A DNA stretch of 64,000 nt from Symsagittifera roscoffensis (taxonomy: Eukaryota > Xenacoelomorpha > Acoela > Convolutidae), in contig NC_087069.1 of assembly GCF_963678635.1 (NCBI RefSeq), forward strand, positions 33,875,090-33,939,089, read 5' to 3'. Below are positions 1 through 8,973 of the stretch, one piece after another. The notes under the pieces were generated by a model, which saw nothing but the letters and a program-made list of their open reading frames with translations, did not search any database and was not told where the DNA came from. A program made the position numbers and the translations under genes. How positions within the stretch are numbered: the first letter of the stretch is position 1; the number at the start of each line of letters is the position of its first letter.

Positions 1-120
1 GTTTTATTGCTTTTTTAGTTTAGACAGTCGTAATTCATTCTTAACCATTTTATTCTTTTAATTTCTTGGTTAGTGTACATAATTTTAGAAATTCAGGGAG
101 CAATTTTGGAAGAGTTTATT
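1..120. other. Flank of the decayed Gypsy element, no gene
   Basis: AT-rich DNA with no recognisable ORF. By position it should hold the end of a 5' LTR or leader of the Gypsy remnant that follows. A TGGCGCAGT string at about 123, overlapping the first gag codons, resembles a tRNA primer-binding site, but no LTR can be paired with it in this window. Confidence 0.3.
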
Positions 121-531
121 ATGGCGCAGTTAAATGAATCGAACCTGCGGGGAATTCATGCAATCTGGTCGAACCACACAAAAGAACCACCACAATCCTG
201 GACTCACTGGAGTGACCAATTTCAATTGGCCATCATAGCGTAGAAGAATCTTGACATCGACAATCTAATGGGACCGGAGGTACCAGAAAGTCAGATTCCA
301 ATCCTCGAACAGTCCACAGAAAAGAGGTCGAAAAATGAACGAGCCAGTCGGGAGGCGAGAAACAGATCAACTATGAAGTCCTACGAAACCGCCGAAGAGA
401 AAAGGATATACGATGAAATAAAGAAATTTGGAGGATTGAAACGAGCGGAAGCGGACAAAAAGTTGAAATCAATTTCATTTCTAGTTCTTGGAAATGATGG
501 GACAAGGGTATTCTCTCAGAAAAACCCTTGA
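121..531 (+). pseudogene. gag-like fragment of Gypsy-1
   Basis: An ATG at 121 opens a frame beginning MAQLNESNLRG. It is interrupted by one TAG at 241-243 and continues in the same frame to the stop at 529-531. The second half is charged and helical (ERASREARNR, ETAEEKRIYDE), as expected for a capsid-like Gag region. Its position directly upstream of the zinc knuckle and RT supports the assignment. The sequence alone is too diverged to place in a known Gag family. Confidence 0.5.
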
Positions 532-677
532 GTAAAAATTTTAGCCATCTCTTTTAAAGAATTTTGGGATCTCTTAGATCTTGCTTTTAACAAACCTTCA
601 AACGTCACATTTAAGAGGTACAAACTCCTAAATCGAAAACAAAGAAAAGGGAATCTTTTGGACAGTTCTGGGGAGCA

Positions 678-1120
678 TTGACGGATCTAACTAGCACCTG
701 CAACTTCAGAGAATCTGATTTGTCAGAATGGATTAGAGACGTATTTATTTGCAATATGAGGAATAGCGAGACCGAACGGAAACTCCTATCGTCAACCGTC
801 GGCCAATCGGAAGCTTTGAACCAGGTCCTAATAGACGAAAAAGGCTTCTTTAATCACCAGAAGTTAACTAAAATGGCAAAAGCGACCAACGGGTCAAGTT
901 TTAAACCATTTCACGGAAACAATCATGTCAAAAAGGAACCAAGCTTAAACATCGAAAGAAGCAATTAAACATCAAAACAAGAAATGCGCAAACTCTTTTA
1001 CTAAAGGCCATCTAATTGTCTCTCCGGCCAGAAAGATCATCTGTAAAAACTGTAACAATAAAGGCCATTTCGCAAAATTATGTAAATCAAAGAACAAAAG
1101 ACCATCTGTAAATATTGTAA
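678..1120 (+). pseudogene. gag C-terminal part with CCHC zinc knuckle (Gypsy-1)
   Basis: The open segment 678-968 encodes a Gag-like stretch (EWIRDVFICNMRNSETERKLL), in the style of retrotransposon capsid sequences. In another frame at about 1040-1085 a clean zinc knuckle appears, CKNCNNKGHFAKLC, which fits C-X2-C-X4-H-X4-C. Such knuckles bind the element RNA during packaging. The frame change between the two pieces marks decay. Confidence 0.6.
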
Positions 1121-1689
1121 ATGACTCTGTCAATACCGAGAATTGTAAGCACGTCCCGTCGGAAGATTCCTGGAGCTAGAACCAAGAAGAAACTTGTGGA
1201 GTGTTTAACGCCTGAAACGAAAACTGTCAAAGCGATGACGACTATTTCTCAGTATTGAGCCTGAGGACAATTTACGGTCAAAACGGATTGAAAACAAAAA
1301 ATTTATTGAACATAGGACTTGGATGGGAAATGATTCTAATTATGAACATGCCTGTAGATTCTTCCAACCCAACGAGTCTTTAAAACAAAGTATCACATAA
1401 ATTGAAGCTCCGTTGCCCCAACTTAAAGATTCATCCGGTTGAAAAACGTACGAAACAGTTGTACTGCGGTTTCACGGACAGCACAATCAATATATTGGGA
1501 AAAAATATAGTCCGAACACAATCCAACGGGTGGATATGCGAAGAGACCCCTTTTTTTATTACGATGGACATGAAAAAACATCCTGGGCAACGACAACCTT
1601 CCGAAACTGGAGATTGAAGTGAAACAGAAGGAGTGTCAAGTGCTGATCTGTGCAGTCAGTAACCCACCGGGGAGAGTAAGTCAAAATAC

Positions 1690-2340
1690 TTGGAATATGC
1701 AACAAACGAACTTTTTAAGAATTTCAAGAATCTCTTTAACAGAATCGGAAAGATAGCAAACGATCGTAAAAGTACACGATTCCATTCCCCTTTAAGCCGG
1801 TCAAGCAAAAGGCAGAAGGGTATCGTTACCTTTGTTATCGGAAGTAAACGAGGAACTGAAAGGATGGAAAAAGAAGGCCAGATAGAAAAACTGGCCAAAT
1901 GCGACGAAGATTGTTTTATAAGTCCAATAGTTATTACTAGAAAGAAAGATGGCTCAATCAAACTTGCACTAAATTCAAAACTGTTGAACGAACAGATCTT
2001 TAAAAATAATCACCAGATGCCCAATATCAACGAATTGATAGATAAGGTAGTCTTACAATTATCAGAGAAGACCGACGGGCAGGTCTGGTTCAGTAACCTT
2101 GATTTAAAGAACGCGTATAGTCAGCTTCAGTTATGCAAAAAGACAAGTAAATAATGCAATTTTAGCACAGCAGGGGGAGAAACTACTGGTACTTACATAT
2201 TTTTAACCAGATTTTATGGATTGGGCGATATGCCTAACGAGTTCTAAAGAGTCATGGACCTACTTTTAAAAGAAATACCTTTTACAAATTGTTACATAGA
2301 CGACATTATTTGCCTCCAAAGGAACTATTGAAGAACAAAG
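1690..2340 (+). pseudogene. Reverse transcriptase fragment (Gypsy-1)
   Basis: The 154-residue open segment (1690-2154) contains the RT N-terminal motifs: a Gypsy-like SPIVITRKKDGSIKLALN block, a MPNINELIDKV block and WFSNLDLKNAYSQLQL (motif A, catalytic Asp in LDLKNAY). After a frameshift, 2160-2330 continues with a GLGDMPNEF-like motif B and CYIDDII (motif C, catalytic Asp pair) and is then broken by stops. Order and spacing match Ty3/Gypsy RT. It cannot be functional as it stands. Confidence 0.8.
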
Positions 2341-2723
2341 CAATTGTAAAAAGAATTCTGGAAACACTGGACAAAAATAAAATGGGAGTGAAATGAAGGA
2401 AATGCGCATTTTTCCAGGAAGAGATAGAAAGGCTCGGGCTCAAGATTTCAGAAGCGGGGTAAGACCATTGGTCGGAAAGGCCGATGCTATAAGCAAACCT
2501 ACCAATCCCAAAGAACATCTCTGAACTTCGTTCATTCTTCGGCTCGAGTAATCAATATACTAAATTCGTTCCGAATCTGTCTCTTTTAAGCTACCCACTA
2601 AGAGTTCTTCTGAAGAAAAAATCAATGTACCAATGGGACAACAGTCATTCCATCGCATTCGAAACCTTAAATTCGAAATTGTAAATATTACTTAGTCATT
2701 TCGATATCAAAGAAAAAACAAGA

Positions 2724-2996
2724 TTGAAAACTGAAGCTTCACACAATGGCCTAGGAGCCACACTTGAACAGTTCCAAGGGGGAGATTGGAAAACAATAGC
2801 ACTCGCCTCGAGATTTTTAAACAACCACAAAATCAAGTACTCAACCAACGAACTCGAACTCTTAGGCGTAGTTTGGGCATGCGAGAACTGCAGAAACTAC
2901 CTATATGGCTCAGATTTCGAAATTGTTATAGACCACAGGGCACTCCTTTCCACAAACCATAGCAACAAAACAATGCATAGCAGATTAACACGATAG
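2724..2996 (+). pseudogene. RNase H fragment (Gypsy-1)
   Basis: The 90-residue open segment reads like the Ty3/Gypsy RNase H domain: KTEASHNGLGATLEQ (first strand, but the usual Asp is Glu here), IALASRFLNNHKIKYSTNELELLGVVWA (catalytic Glu region) and YGSDFEIVIDHRALL (second Asp region). It follows the RT block in the normal order and ends at a stop. Confidence 0.8.
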
Positions 2997-3619
2997 GTAA
3001 ATAGATTGCTAGCCTTAAATTTTAAAATTTCTCACTTCCGGGTAAAGATATGGAATTTACAGACCTTCTTTTTTGATTACCTTCTGGCAAAGCTTTACCT
3101 CCCTCCCACTAGGATGAAGAGTTTGTTGTGGCTTCTGTTGACAAAATTCGTAATATTTTATCGAAGTCACAAAATTTTACCGTTGTAAATAAAAAATTCT
3201 TAGACCGACCTTCGGTCGCGGTAAATTCAATTGTAAATACTTTTCTCTCGTCGGGAACAAGTAATTCAAGCAATGAGATTAGTCGAATTTCTACTGATAG
3301 CTCTTTAGCTTCATTTAATTTTAGAATTAATGCTGCTTTTATTTCTTGTATTGCCAAGTAGGTCAAAATTTGTAATTATTCACACGTCAGATCAGAAAAT
3401 TGTACATCAAAGTGTATTCCGTTAGATAATTCGCATTTTAAGTACAAAATAATTTCGTTTTCGGATAAAGCCCTACTATATTTCATAATGCTGAACAGAG
3501 GAACACAATATTGCTTTGAAATTCAAAGACGACCTACTTAATAACGACCACTTGAACTTATTGAAACGCTACAAAGCTAACTTATCTTCTCCCTCTTCCC
3601 CAATTATACCAGAAAATCA

Positions 3620-4081
3620 TTGCTCCAAGTAGTTACTACAAATAATGACCAAGGTAGACAAAATCTGAGACAAAAACTAAAGGATGTAATTATGACACTG
3701 AAGACTGGATGCTCATTGGGAATTCATGGTTCATACATGAAAAAATATGAGAAGGACCAACATACCAGAGATGATTTACTTTTCAAGGACAACAAAATTG
3801 TAATACCAGCCGCGGCCCGAGGGGCATTCAGTTCGATGCTGCACGAGTCACATCCAGACCAGTTTGGCATGAAATTCCTGGCTGAACACATCTGGTGGCC
3901 ACATTATTATAGGGAAATATTTTATCACGGCAAATCTTGCAAACAATGTTCAAAAGCCGGTAAGAACCTTAGGGTGTTGTTGGGATCGGATCAAGTGAAC
4001 AAAATACCGGAACTGTCATTCGCTAATGAAGAGATTAATTTAGACTTCGCAGGCCCGTTGGACGCTTCCGAAACAACTTGA
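3620..4081 (+). pseudogene. Integrase zinc-binding region fragment (Gypsy-1)
   Basis: The 153-residue segment contains the integrase HHCC zinc-binding signature: LHESHPDQFGMKFLAEHIWWP, with the two histidines in LHESHP and around the WWP motif, then CKQCSKAGK with the two cysteines. The DFAGPLDAS that follows is the start of the catalytic core (first Asp). The frame then meets a stop and the element is lost at the junction with LINE-1. The catalytic core beyond the first Asp is missing. Confidence 0.8.
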
Positions 4082-4084
4082 CAT

Positions 4085-5092
4085 GATACACTCTGGGAGA
4101 TCATTTACAAAGATTATGAAGAACAGAGGACCCAGTACTGAGCCTTGTGGATCTCCACTTTTGACTTCGAGTTCTGAAGAGATCGAGTTTCCAACTTTTG
4201 CTCGGTGTTTTCGACTTTTCAAGTAGCTTTCAAGCAGCTCCAAAGCTCCTCCAGTAATGCCATTAATTTGCAATTTTTCATGACTGCCCTTGTCGAACGC
4301 CTTTTCGAAGTCGAGGTATAGAGCAGTCAGTGTTGAAATCCGAAGTGGTCAAATCTTTCACTGAGATATAAGATCATTTGAGTCATTGTGGATTTACATT
4401 TGGTGAATCCATGTTGTTCTTTGCAGATATTGAGTCCAATGGCTACGTATAGTTTTTCGAAAATTAATGTTTCAAGAACTTTTGAGAGGCACGCCAAGAG
4501 CGCAATGAGACGATAATTTGAAATGTCTTGTTTGTCTCCGTCTTTAAATATTGGTATAAGGATACTCAATTTCCATAAGGAAGGGTAGACATGTTTATTA
4601 CCAATTATGTTGAAGACGAGTGTCAGTGAAGGAGCCAAGTATTTAGCTAAACTTTTAAGAGGTAGATTTCCTAGACCGTCAGGACTTTTTGCTTTCCCAA
4701 TACACAAGTTCTCAAGTGTAGTTTGCACTTCCTCTCTTGTAAAGTGGAGTTTATCTACTTTTGAAGGTTTGGAGTTATCGGAGGTTCTTTGATAATCCGA
4801 ATTAGTAAAGACTGATTGAAAGAACTCATTTAAGAGTTGGGCTTTTTTGTTATCGGTGACAGCGATCTGATCATTTAAGTACATTTTTGAGGGAAGTTGA
4901 GATGATTTTTGAATGCTTTTAAAATACTTTTGTATTTGTGAAAATGTTCCATTTTCGAAAACTAAGTGTTCAAACTCTTTTTGATCTTCGTTTAAAAGTT
5001 CACTAACTCTTGATTCAAGTGTTGCCAGCTTTAGATTGTTATTCGGGAACAGTTTTTTATTCATCCATTTTCTCATTGTATTCCTCCTTTTT
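4085..5092 (-). pseudogene. Non-LTR reverse transcriptase fragment (LINE-1)
   Basis: Recognisable RT segments on the minus strand are the linker KAQLLNEFFQSVFTNSDY, then KAKSPDGLGNLPLKSLAK (fingers, the usual KSPGPDGIP-like block), LWKLSILIPIFKDGDKQDISNYR (motif 1/2 region) and EQHGFTKCKSTMTQ. After a frameshift near 4300 come GDPQGSVLGPLFFIIFVNDL (motif B). The first 20 or so residues of the long minus-strand frame (codons above about 5092) belong to the inserted small element, not to the LINE. Confidence 0.75.
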
Positions 5093-5650
5093 ATTGTTCC
5101 GACTTTCGATACGAAAGTAACGGAATATTTGTGCTCGGGGTGGGTTTTTTTTTCTTCAGACAAATTTCGACTTTTTAACTAGCCATTTTTGACGGAATTT
5201 TTTTATGTCATTCGAAAGGTATTGTTGTCCTGAGCTCAAATTTGAAAAGATATTTCACCTGTGATCATTTTTCGTAAAGTTATGGGGGTTAAGATTGCCA
5301 TTTTGGCCAATTTGGGACAATGAACGCGCGATATATTTCGCGCTATTAACGCGTAAGCGGAGAGTTAATCCGTCTTAGAAATCGTTCCAAATTGGTTTAA
5401 CGAAGCTTATTTGCCATAATTGATTTAAAACAAGTAGCGAAATCTATCATTTTGTACTTTATATGGCGTGTGGGGGATGATTTAAAAAAAAATTAAAAAT
5501 TTTTGAAAAAAAAATTTCATTTTGTTTTATTACTTTAAATTTTTTAATGATATTACTGCTCCATAAACCTTAATGAGCAGTCGGAACATTCAGGGCTCCG
5601 CCCTGATACGAGCAGTCTTGTTGCATTTGATGTTTCATTGCTGACCCAAG
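5092..5650. mobile_element. Small non-autonomous element SE, copy 1
   Basis: About 550 bp of AT-rich sequence matches a second copy at about 27117-27660 almost end to end. Shared landmarks are the start (tattgttccgactttcgat), a perfect 6-bp hairpin (ctttcg-ata-cgaaag) just inside the start, internal GTTCCGACT/AGTCGGAAC inverted words, and the end tgatacgagcagtcttgtt. There is no coding capacity. It splits LINE-1 RT from its upstream linker, so it inserted after the LINE. The class is undetermined. Confidence 0.7.
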
Positions 5651-5654
5651 GAGG

Positions 5655-5864
5655 TTAACTCATTCGGTGTTTTGTCTTTTTGGGTGTATGTTTTTCCAAT
5701 ATCTTATGTAGCCAATCATACCATAAATCAACTACAATGTCGACATTGCTGAAGCAGTAAGGCAAGAAAGGATTTTGCACAATGTATAATCCGATTTCAT
5801 TCCAATTCGCTTTTTCGAACGAAAATATGCTAAAATCTTCTTTTTCAGGCAAGGTTTTTGTCAC
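5655..5864 (-). pseudogene. LINE-1 linker fragment upstream of RT
   Basis: A 69-residue minus-strand segment matches the equivalent region of LINE-3 (52330-52480). Both have an aspartate/asparagine-rich start, a NPF...YCFSNVDIVV-like block, a WY.WL motif and a P.(K/R)TK motif. This region joins the endonuclease and RT in CR1/Jockey-like LINEs. The small element lies directly downstream. Confidence 0.6.
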
Positions 5865-5904
5865 TTTGAACCAATCATTTAAACTTAGTTTGAGCTGATG
5901 AAGT

Positions 5905-5962
5905 TACCACATACACAAGTTCTCAAGTGTAGTTTACACTTCCTCTCTTGTAAAGTGGATCT
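5905..5962 (-). repeat. ~50-bp displaced copy of a LINE-1 segment
   Basis: The stretch acacaagttctcaagtgtag and the following ~30 bases (ending cttgtaaagtgga) repeat the LINE-1 sequence at about 4702-4746 with one or two differences. It is isolated from the rest of the LINE and looks like a filler-type microduplication. Confidence 0.6.
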
Positions 5963-6339
5963 GATGATGTTACCACAGATGCTGTAACCACAGAAAATTG
6001 AACTAAGAATTAGCACTATTAGTACACAAAGGCATTTACTAGCTTTGCGACACATGTCAAACACAACATGGCAAGCTAGCTGACAAAAATTAATCAACTC
6101 AGATCGAAAATCATTTCGAAAAAACTGCATCGACTGAAAATTAGTTCGAAACAATGTCTTTTTTAGGAAACACCTACTGCAACAAACTTTCCAGTGTTTT
6201 ACAAGCATTCATTTAACTAACCGGACAAAACTTACGAGGAGGCGCATTGAAACTAGCGCAGGCCATTAAGCCGACATAACTTGAACCAAACCATTTAAGC
6301 TTGTTGGACCTTAGGAGCGCAAAAGTTTCAAAAAATTGA

Positions 6340-6690
6340 ATTACACGGAAGAGTAATGAACGCAAGAAAACACGTGTTTGAATTTCGAAGAAAAAAATAG
6401 ATGGCCGTAAAGCTCTTTAAAATTCTAGAAAAATGTATGATTGACACTTTTATGATAAAATTAGCCCAAATTGAGACAACTGGAATAAAATTCCACCTCC
6501 GAAACTAGAAGTTGATCACGCTTTTCAAGACTTCGACACTTTCGCTGTTCGATAGTGGAATTTTAACAAAGGAGATGCACTGAACTTACAAAGAAACCAT
6601 AACGCGAAAAAGTAAATTTGAGCTTGAATAAATTTCAAGACTTCTGAAAAAAAACATCGCGACCTATATCGCCTCTTAACGTTTATCGAC
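6340..6690. repeat. Dispersed AT-rich repeat R1, copy a
   Basis: Shares a run of landmarks with copies at 11940, 12690, 13195, 16795 and 17545: a block near 'atgaacgcaagaaa', 'aaagctctttgaattt', 'gataaaattaacccaa', 'gaaactagaagttgatcacg', and usually a 'tataagagtcttcactacg'-like tail. No coding content. The family is probably a non-autonomous transposable element of undetermined class. Confidence 0.6.
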
Positions 6691-6699
6691 TCTTAATAA

Positions 6700-7368
6700 G
6701 CCTGCAGATGTAATTTTGGGACAGCGGGGTATCATCCCACTTTCTGCAGCACCGGGTGTGAATATTTCGTTACTTCACTAAGGCCTTATTATCAAAAAAT
6801 TTCTGCCAAGTATGCTTGAGAATGGTTTGACCCTGCCACGGCATTTCACCAACGACACAAAGTTGCAGCTGATCTCAACTCGCAGCTGATTTTTCTTGCA
6901 CCTCTTTTGTGATAAACCTCTCAGACGAACTGTTAACAAAATTTTAAGGGATTTCAATGCATTAAAAAATGTTTCATCAAAACTATATTACTGGATTTAT
7001 AAATTAATCTACGATTCATAAAATAAACTAAACAAAACTAAAATTATTTTAAATTTGTGGATGATAATTGGAAGGAGGCAACATTTGAAAATTTCGGGAA
7101 CGAAAAATTCAGTTCAGAGCGACAGAGTTCAAATGTTCATATGCAGTGGTATTCTCTTCTGCAGAATGAAAAATTCAGTTCAGAGAGCGAGAGAGTACAA
7201 ATGACACATGTAGTTGTATTTCCTTCAGTAGACTTTTGCCCTCAATTTCATTTCCTGACTTTCATTTTCAATTTGTTCAGCCTGCTTTTCCCTCTTTCGG
7301 GGCAATTTGATCCGCTATATTTAAGTCGATTAAATAGTTCAGCACTTCAGTCCCATAGCACGCACGCT
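6700..7368. other. Intergenic DNA 3' of the KLF gene
   Basis: I see no supported gene. The part adjoining 7369 is probably the 3' untranslated region of the minus-strand KLF gene. A 22-base direct repeat (about gaaaaattcagttcagag) occurs at 7102 and 7167. The open frame at 7057-7464 overlaps the zinc-finger exon antisense and is not a convincing gene. Confidence 0.5.
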
Positions 7369-7538
7369 TCAATGAATTCTGTTCATATGTTTGGTCAAAT
7401 GGTCTTTGCGGGTGAATCTTTGCGCGCAGACGGGACAAACATGATTCTTCTCTCCTGTATGTGACCTCCTGTGTCTTGCCAGCTCATCTGATCTTGTAAA
7501 GGCTCTCTCGCATAGATTGCACGCAAAGGGTTTCTCAC
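7369..7538 (-). CDS. KLF-type gene, coding exon 3 (fingers 2 and 3)
   Basis: The acceptor is tgtttacag|GTGAGAAA. The exon encodes finger 2 ([17 protein letters not shown]), the second HTGEK linker, finger 3 ([17 protein letters not shown]) and only a few residues beyond (MNRIH) before TGA at 7371-7369. Ending almost directly after finger 3 is common in KLF/SP proteins. Confidence 0.9.
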
Positions 7539-8973
7539 CTGTAAACAACAAAAAAACTAATCATTCACCGGTCAATTGACTTTTATTTTAAACCAGTCGA
7601 ATCAAAACAGCTCATTGCTATCTTCATCTTCCAATTGTACAGAAGATTTTGAATAGAATGAAAACAAATTTCAAAAAATTTGAAACTTATGAGAAAATTT
7701 TGATTTTTTAAGTAAATAACTCTTTTTTGTAGTTTTCATTTTAGCCTTGAATCAAGTATGAACTGTATATGTACCTGTGTGACTTCTGTAATGTGCTCTG
7801 AGATGGCTGTTCTTCATGTATGATTTGCCACAGCCTGTGAAATTGCACACGAAGGGTCGAGGTCTCTCAGCGACCGAAGAACTAGCTCCACTGCTGCTGC
7901 CAGAACTGCAATCACTATGATTTCCTCCCTCGTCCCCATCTCTGCATGGAGACGCTCTCAAAGAGTCTCCACCTGAAGATGACGACGACAAAGGTCTGCT
8001 AGGCTGCAATGACAGTGGCGCAATAGGTGCCGGTCTGATTTGCCTGCAATAAAAAAAAACTTAAATACTCACTAAACAAGCATCAATCTGAAAGTTTACG
8101 AAAAATTTTCACCAAGATTCAGAATGGAGCTTAATGATAAAGCCAGTGTTTATTTTCTTTATACTGCGCTGAAGCAGGTAATTTTCAAATTCAAAGAGAA
8201 TGTTTAATTAAAATTTACCTGAAATTGTTGACGTTAGGAGTGAACTTGGCGCCTGCAAGCTGCAGTTTGCCCAATGCAGCTGGAGTGATGATATAAACAA
8301 TCTGAGGAGCACCAGAGTTCGACTGAAGAACTGTCGAATTCAATTTCCTCTCCTGTTGGACAAATACGGATGATTCAGTTGGAAGCGCCGAACCTGGTTC
8401 CGAAGCAGATGCTTTCGACTCCAGATTCGACCCTGATACTGTTGTAAATTGCACCTTGTTGGTTTTCTGAATTGTCATTGGAATCAGAGGTGGAATCGTG
8501 ACCGGTACTGATGTGGCTGGAATCCTAATATTACCCATATTTGAGGTGTAAAGAGGCGTCGGAGAACCAGAACCTGGTATCCAATTATTGCTATTGTTGT
8601 CGAACACCTGGAAAGGTGCCGGTGGCGTAAACGGCCCGTGTTGGGAATCATTGTCCATAAATTCGCTGGAAAAACTCCCTTTTCTGGACACAATTCCCCT
8701 CAGAACGTCAAGTTCGTCCACAGATTTGCCACAACTGTCGCAGTTGTTGTTGACATCCTTGTTTAAATCCAATACAGTAGGACTTTCCTCGCTGTACGGC
8801 TGAATCAGCTTGCGCTTCTTCAGAGGAAGGTGTTTCTGATCATCACAGAGTGGGGAACAATTGGCTCCCAAAGTCCGCTTTGACTCCGAGGAGCTACTGT
8901 CATGCAAATGGAATCCATGCATTTGGTCTTGGTACTCGCAATGAGCAGGCGAAACGGCTGTTGTGCACTCCAT
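7369..8973 (-). CDS. KLF-type three-C2H2-zinc-finger transcription factor (3 coding exons)
   Basis: The coding exons are 8973-8219, 8043-7775 and 7538-7369. The lengths 755, 269 and 170 sum to 398 codons including the stop, and all junctions are GT-AG. The ATG at 8973 sits in an aacaATGG context. The first ~270 residues are Ser/Thr/Pro-rich with a basic patch (PLKKRKL), a possible nuclear signal. Three C-terminal C2H2 fingers span the exon 2/3 junction. Their recognition helices are [16 protein letters not shown] and RKDHLTKH, the helix set of KLF/SP proteins that bind GC/CACCC boxes, and the linkers are HTGEK. By family knowledge it should act as a nuclear sequence-specific regulator. Oddity: finger 2 is C-X2-C (CNLC), whereas KLF finger 2 is normally C-X4-C. 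The subtype (KLF9/10/11-like or other) cannot be fixed by eye. Confidence 0.88.
7775..8043 (-). CDS. KLF-type gene, coding exon 2 (finger 1)
   Basis: The acceptor is ttattgcag|GC, completing the Arg codon from exon 1. The exon encodes a Pro-rich start, a run of serines with a GGDSLRAS segment, and finger 1 ([23 protein letters not shown]). The donor ACAG|GTACAT splits the Gly of the HTGEK linker (phase 1), so the intron falls exactly between fingers 1 and 2. Confidence 0.88.
8219..8973 (-). CDS. KLF-type gene, coding exon 1
   Basis: Encodes the low-complexity N-terminal regulatory region, starting [12 protein letters not shown]. It includes a Cys pair ([16 protein letters not shown]) and Thr/Pro-rich activation- or repression-like sequence. 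The donor after 8219 reads CAG|GTAAAT and leaves two bases of an Arg codon (phase 2). Confidence 0.85.

Larger units (their letters stand above)
121..4081 (+). mobile_element. Decayed Ty3/Gypsy-type LTR retrotransposon (Gypsy-1), internal region
   Basis: A plus-strand series of broken reading frames appears in the canonical Ty3/Gypsy order: gag-like segment (121-531), a CCHC zinc knuckle near 1040-1085, reverse transcriptase (1690-2330), RNase H (2724-2996) and the integrase zinc-binding region (3620-4081). Stops and frameshifts separate the blocks, so this is a dead copy. It ends abruptly near 4081, just after the start of the integrase core, where antisense LINE sequence begins. No LTR pair is visible in the window. 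It is unrelated in sequence to, and far more decayed than, the giant element at 28800-50410. Confidence 0.8.
4082..5870 (-). mobile_element. Decayed CR1/Jockey-like LINE (LINE-1), interrupted by a small element
   Basis: Minus-strand fragments of a non-LTR retrotransposon RT run from about 5870 down to 4082. The 5' part (5655-5864) corresponds to the linker between endonuclease and RT, and 4040-5163 corresponds to the RT itself. A ~550-bp non-autonomous element (5092-5650) separates the two parts. The RT stops after NDLPECIMSS, before the expected FADD box, at the junction with Gypsy-1. The copy therefore lacks its catalytic motif C and 3' end. Confidence 0.8.

Noticed and set aside
7057-7464. 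135-codon plus-strand ORF
   Set aside because: Runs antisense through the zinc-finger exon and the KLF 3' region; no recognisable protein features.
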